A program made the position numbers and the translations under genes. A stretch of DNA of 64,000 nt from Thysanoteuthis rhombus (taxonomy: Eukaryota; Mollusca; Cephalopoda; Oegopsida; Thysanoteuthidae), in assembly GCA_963457665.1 (NCBI GenBank), contig OY735212.1, positions 19,970,247-20,034,246 on the forward strand, read 5' to 3'. Each line of letters begins with the position of its first letter. The stretch's first letter is position 1. A model generated the notes under the pieces. The model saw only the letters and a list, made by a program, of their open reading frames with translations, ran no database searches and was not told the DNA's origin. This document shows, piece by piece, positions 61,095 through 64,000 of the stretch.

Positions 61095-62034
61095 TGAAGA
61101 GCATAGAAACGGCATCTACGGCACCATTGTAGTTTTCTGCACGTGGACGATTCGGACTGATGGCTTTCCACAAATTTTGGATATAATTTGCCATCTGGAA
61201 ATTTCCAGTCGAAGCTGTTGCCCACCAAAGAGACCAAAGGACAACGTCTTTATGGGCGTAAGACGTTCGAAAATCCTCCCACATAAACCTCAATCCATCA
61301 GTAAAAGATACATTCCTGTAGGTCTTTTCTGAGTTTGTCTTATCAGCTAAATCCCCTCCGTCATTTGATTCAATGCAGTCCTCATTACCTGAAGTGTTTT
61401 CGAGAAGGTCAGCGCTAGAGCTTTTCTCGGGTTTACTCCCAGCCGAGCGGTGAAAATAAAACGAAACCTTCACTTTTGGCAAAGCAAGTGAAATGACAAA
61501 GGCAATGCAGACATTTGTCATTGAAATAATGTTAAGGGTAAAGTAACTGACTTTTGCAAAAGTGATGAGGATTTGTCCAAGGGAAGCCGCCAGAAAACGA
61601 CCCGCCAACGAACTAGCCCTAACAAAGCTGGACACTCGTCTATAGTAAGTATCTGTGACGGCTGCATAGATATAAGAATAATAAGCAATTTCTGTAGCGG
61701 TCGCCCAGCCATAGCAGATTTCCATGCACTGCATGCTTAGAACACCATATGCAAAAAGTAGTAAAGACCATGTCACAATATAGCTGACTGCTTCCAAGAT
61801 GACAATTGGTTTGTACCGTAAAAGGTCAGTGATTAGAAGTACAATAACAAGAATCACCAAGTAACTGTATGTCCAGATAGGATAGATTTCATTGTTTATT
61901 TCTTCTAGGGTCAGATTTTTGCCTTCGGGGTCAATGAGGTAAGATGTAAGGAAAGACTCTGAGGGACGAAAATCCTTGAACACTCCAAAGGAACAGATTA
62001 TCCCTGTAGCAACTTTCCAATTTACATTTGACAT
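61095..62034 (-). CDS. SLC19-type transporter, second first-coding exon 1B (helices 1-7, short loop)
   Basis: The ATG is at 62034-62032 (A at -3; the frame also runs 8 codons upstream without an ATG). It encodes 313 codons plus one base. Residues 16-27 read GVFKDFRPSES, N40 is in a KNLT sequon, and residues 118-125 read YYSYIYAA, all as in exon 1A. The cytoplasmic loop is only about 47 residues (196-242) against about 150 in 1A. It ends VDAVSMLF at the homologous point, with donor A|GTAAGT in the same phase 1. Without splicing the frame adds 20 residues and stops at 61033-61035, giving half a transporter. No own exons 2-4 are visible in the 17 kb downstream. It may splice to 37792 (in frame, 464 residues), have exons I missed, or be an orphan duplicate. 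The intact frame argues for function. Confidence 0.85.
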
Positions 62035-63197
62035 TTTTGAAGAATTTGGTTGGCCCAAGATTTGTTCTGAGTTTTATTTTTTTCCTTTCTTTTCTCCTTC
62101 CTTTTGTTTCTTTTTTCCTTCTTTCTTACAGTCGTTTTCACTTCCTAATTCCTTTTTTCTTTTCTTTCTGCTTCTTATTCAAAATGATTATCTTCTCCAA
62201 TACATTTATTGTCTGAAAATTTAAAAGAAAAAAGTATTTTTTAAATGACCATGAAGAATACAATGGGTTAAACAATACATAAATTTCACCTGTTTAGTGT
62301 GTGCAAAAGTTCTGTGCAGAAGACAGGTTTTCAACAATGTATTCAGTCTCTAGTTTTCAAAAAAAAAAAAAAAGTGTGGGAACTTTTGCATACATCTAAT
62401 ACATTGTCTTTTTATGAATACAATACTTACTTTCAAAAATTTTTTACTACAACATCTTGGCTATTTAAATTTCAAAATTCAATCAAATCTTTCTCAGAGT
62501 TTTAAATGAAACCTGTAATTTAGTTTGAAGCAGTATGTTGTTTCTTTTAGTCCAGTATCCTTCCTTGGGATTGTACTAACAATTTCCCTTTGCCAGAAAT
62601 ATATTTATTTTATAGGGTTACACTGGACCTTCCAAAAGTCTTTTACTTAGTTATCCATTAAAACTGATAAGTGAGAAAATTCTTGAAGCTGTCTAGTCAT
62701 AGGACTGAACTCCCATCATCAAGGATCCAAATGAACTGACATTATCATAAACTATATATAAGTAAATATAACACTAATTTTTAATATCTCTCCTCTGACA
62801 GGAAATCTATTATCAAGACGTATTTCAAAAACTGAATCTATTGAACAATTAATTTTTCTTCCAATTAACTAAAATTTTTTTTGGAATGAGGGACATTAGA
62901 AGACAAGTGTACAGAATTTTTAAAATGATGCATATAAGTTCAGAAATAATAGAAAGAGTATAAGGTTACAAGGACATTCTGTCTGATGAAGTTTTCAAGA
63001 CAATCTGATGTGCATATTGTCTTAAATTATAAGTATTGTCTATTTATGTACATTAAATAGTGATTTTATGAAATTTCAATTTGTTTTTAAAGTTGATGTG
63101 TAGATATTGTTTATAATTGGAGATTCCCGATGAAACAATATTCATACCTCAATATAGTCCATTTAGCACTATTGCTGAGCACGGTAAATCTTTTTTA
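62035..63197. other. upstream flank of exon 1B, no gene seen
   Basis: This stretch is AT-rich. From 62060 to 62220 the transporter strand is strongly purine-rich, so no good splice acceptor precedes the exon 1B ATG. The 5' UTR may simply continue upstream and the promoter may lie within a few hundred bases. No clear TATA box or repeat family was recognised. Confidence 0.4.
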
Positions 63198-63202
63198 TAT
63201 AT

Positions 63203-63224
63203 ACATACACACACACACACACAT
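63203..63224. repeat. (AC)n microsatellite
   Basis: About 11 units. Confidence 0.9.
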
Positions 63225-63456
63225 CAGAATCACTCACAATAACATATATATCCACACTAACACTAATTATGTGAACAAACAAGAAAAATTACACAAAAAC
63301 AACAAAAACACTTGACACCACATAGACAATCAGACTACCACTCTGCAAGTTCCCAAAAATAAAGACCTCCAGAAAAATATCCTTTTCTATACCTACACAC
63401 TGACCCATCCAAGACCTTAAAAACGCACTAAGAAACAATTGTTGACAGTTTCTAGA

Positions 63457-63463
<7 letters not shown>

Positions 63464-63548
<85 letters not shown>

Positions 63549-63550
63549 GC
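63464..63550. repeat. (GT)n microsatellite
   Basis: About 39 uninterrupted GT units, then GTGCGTGTGCAC. The longest simple repeat in the window. Confidence 0.97.
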
Positions 63551-64000
63551 ACATTATTTATTCAAACTAATCTCGTTATTAGAGATAACACTTGAGATAT
63601 GAAGACAAAATTACCATAAAAAAAATACTTATTGCTCTTTAAATAACATTTTTTACATTTTCTCCTAAGGACTGATGAGGGTTGAAACATTTAAAAAAGA
63701 TTTGACACTGTAAAATCAAAGTTTTATACACAAACAAGAAAAATTGACTAAAAAACTTAAATAGAGTTAATCAGTTATTTTTAACAAAGTATCTTTGAAC
63801 ATATATGTATTCTGCAATAAAGGTTGAATAGTAGATCTACTCCCAATTAGGGAAATAAAATAAATCAGCACAAGATTTAGACATTGTTGACCCTAAAATG
63901 GCCATAGAGACTGCAAGAAGCATTTTTTAGGGAAAAGAATAGAAAAATAAACTTTCATGATGATTTCAAGGTTGTAGTCCCTAAAATGTGACCAGCAGTC
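63551..64000. other. no gene recognised
   Basis: AT-rich. A CTGATGAGGGTTGAAAC motif is at 63672-63688. Confidence 0.4.

Noticed and set aside
62035-62058. Upstream start for exon 1B, eight codons earlier
   Set aside because: The codon there is TTG, not ATG; the ATG at 62034 has a good context and aligns with the start of 1A.
63289-63552. 87-residue His-Thr repeat frame
   Set aside because: Translation of the (GT)n microsatellite.
1-64000. CRISPR array, operon or bacterial gene cluster
   Set aside because: Introns, SINEs, LINEs and microsatellites show an animal nuclear genome; no spaced identical short repeats were seen.

Overview
The window is animal nuclear DNA. It has GT-AG introns, small coding exons inside kilobases of AT-rich non-coding sequence, many (TA)n and (CA/GT)n microsatellites, and dense fragments of RTE/Jockey-type LINEs, a Ty3/gypsy element, a mariner-like element and tRNA-derived SINEs. 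The repeat mix and long introns suggest a mollusc, perhaps a cephalopod. That is an impression, not a proven assignment.

The only convincing host gene content is one SLC19-family vitamin transporter locus (thiamine/reduced-folate carrier type) on the minus strand. A large coding exon at 42690-43926 (exon 1A) joins three downstream exons at 37600-37792, 34134-34275 and 30231-30350. All phases fit (1, 2, 0), giving a 563-residue, 12-helix protein with a normal stop. A second, paralogous large exon lies at 61095-62034 (exon 1B). It is intact, ends with a strong GTAAGT donor at the homologous position and in the same phase, and has a much shorter cytoplasmic loop. I could not find a second set of downstream exons between 44 and 61 kb. 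The notable possibility is that 1A and 1B are alternative first coding exons sharing one C-terminal half. 1B spliced to 37792 would be in frame and give 464 residues, a usual length for the family. 1B spliced to the exon carrying 1A would stop after two codons.

Layout: 1-30 kb has no host gene that I can support. It holds repeat fragments, a decayed mariner, a ~1.3 kb purine/pyrimidine minisatellite (24.27-25.6 kb), foldback elements and simple repeats. 30.2-43.97 kb is the 4-exon transporter, whose introns hold SINEs, LINE fragments and a gag-like zinc-knuckle relic. 44-57 kb is a graveyard of mobile elements, including a gypsy pol relic at 52.6-54.8 kb and tandem repeats. 57.2-57.4 kb holds a candidate non-coding first exon for 1A. 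59-61 kb has tandem and simple repeats, 61.1-62.0 kb is exon 1B, and 62.1-64 kb is its AT-rich upstream flank.

Several repeat families recur and are described separately: an uncharacterised ~0.3-0.45 kb family (R1, nine copies in both orientations), a tRNA-derived SINE (SINE-1, six copies), a second SINE (SINE-2, two copies), a ~165 bp tandemly repeated family (R2), and a recurring CTGAnGA...GAAAC hairpin motif at seven places, some inside SINE-2.
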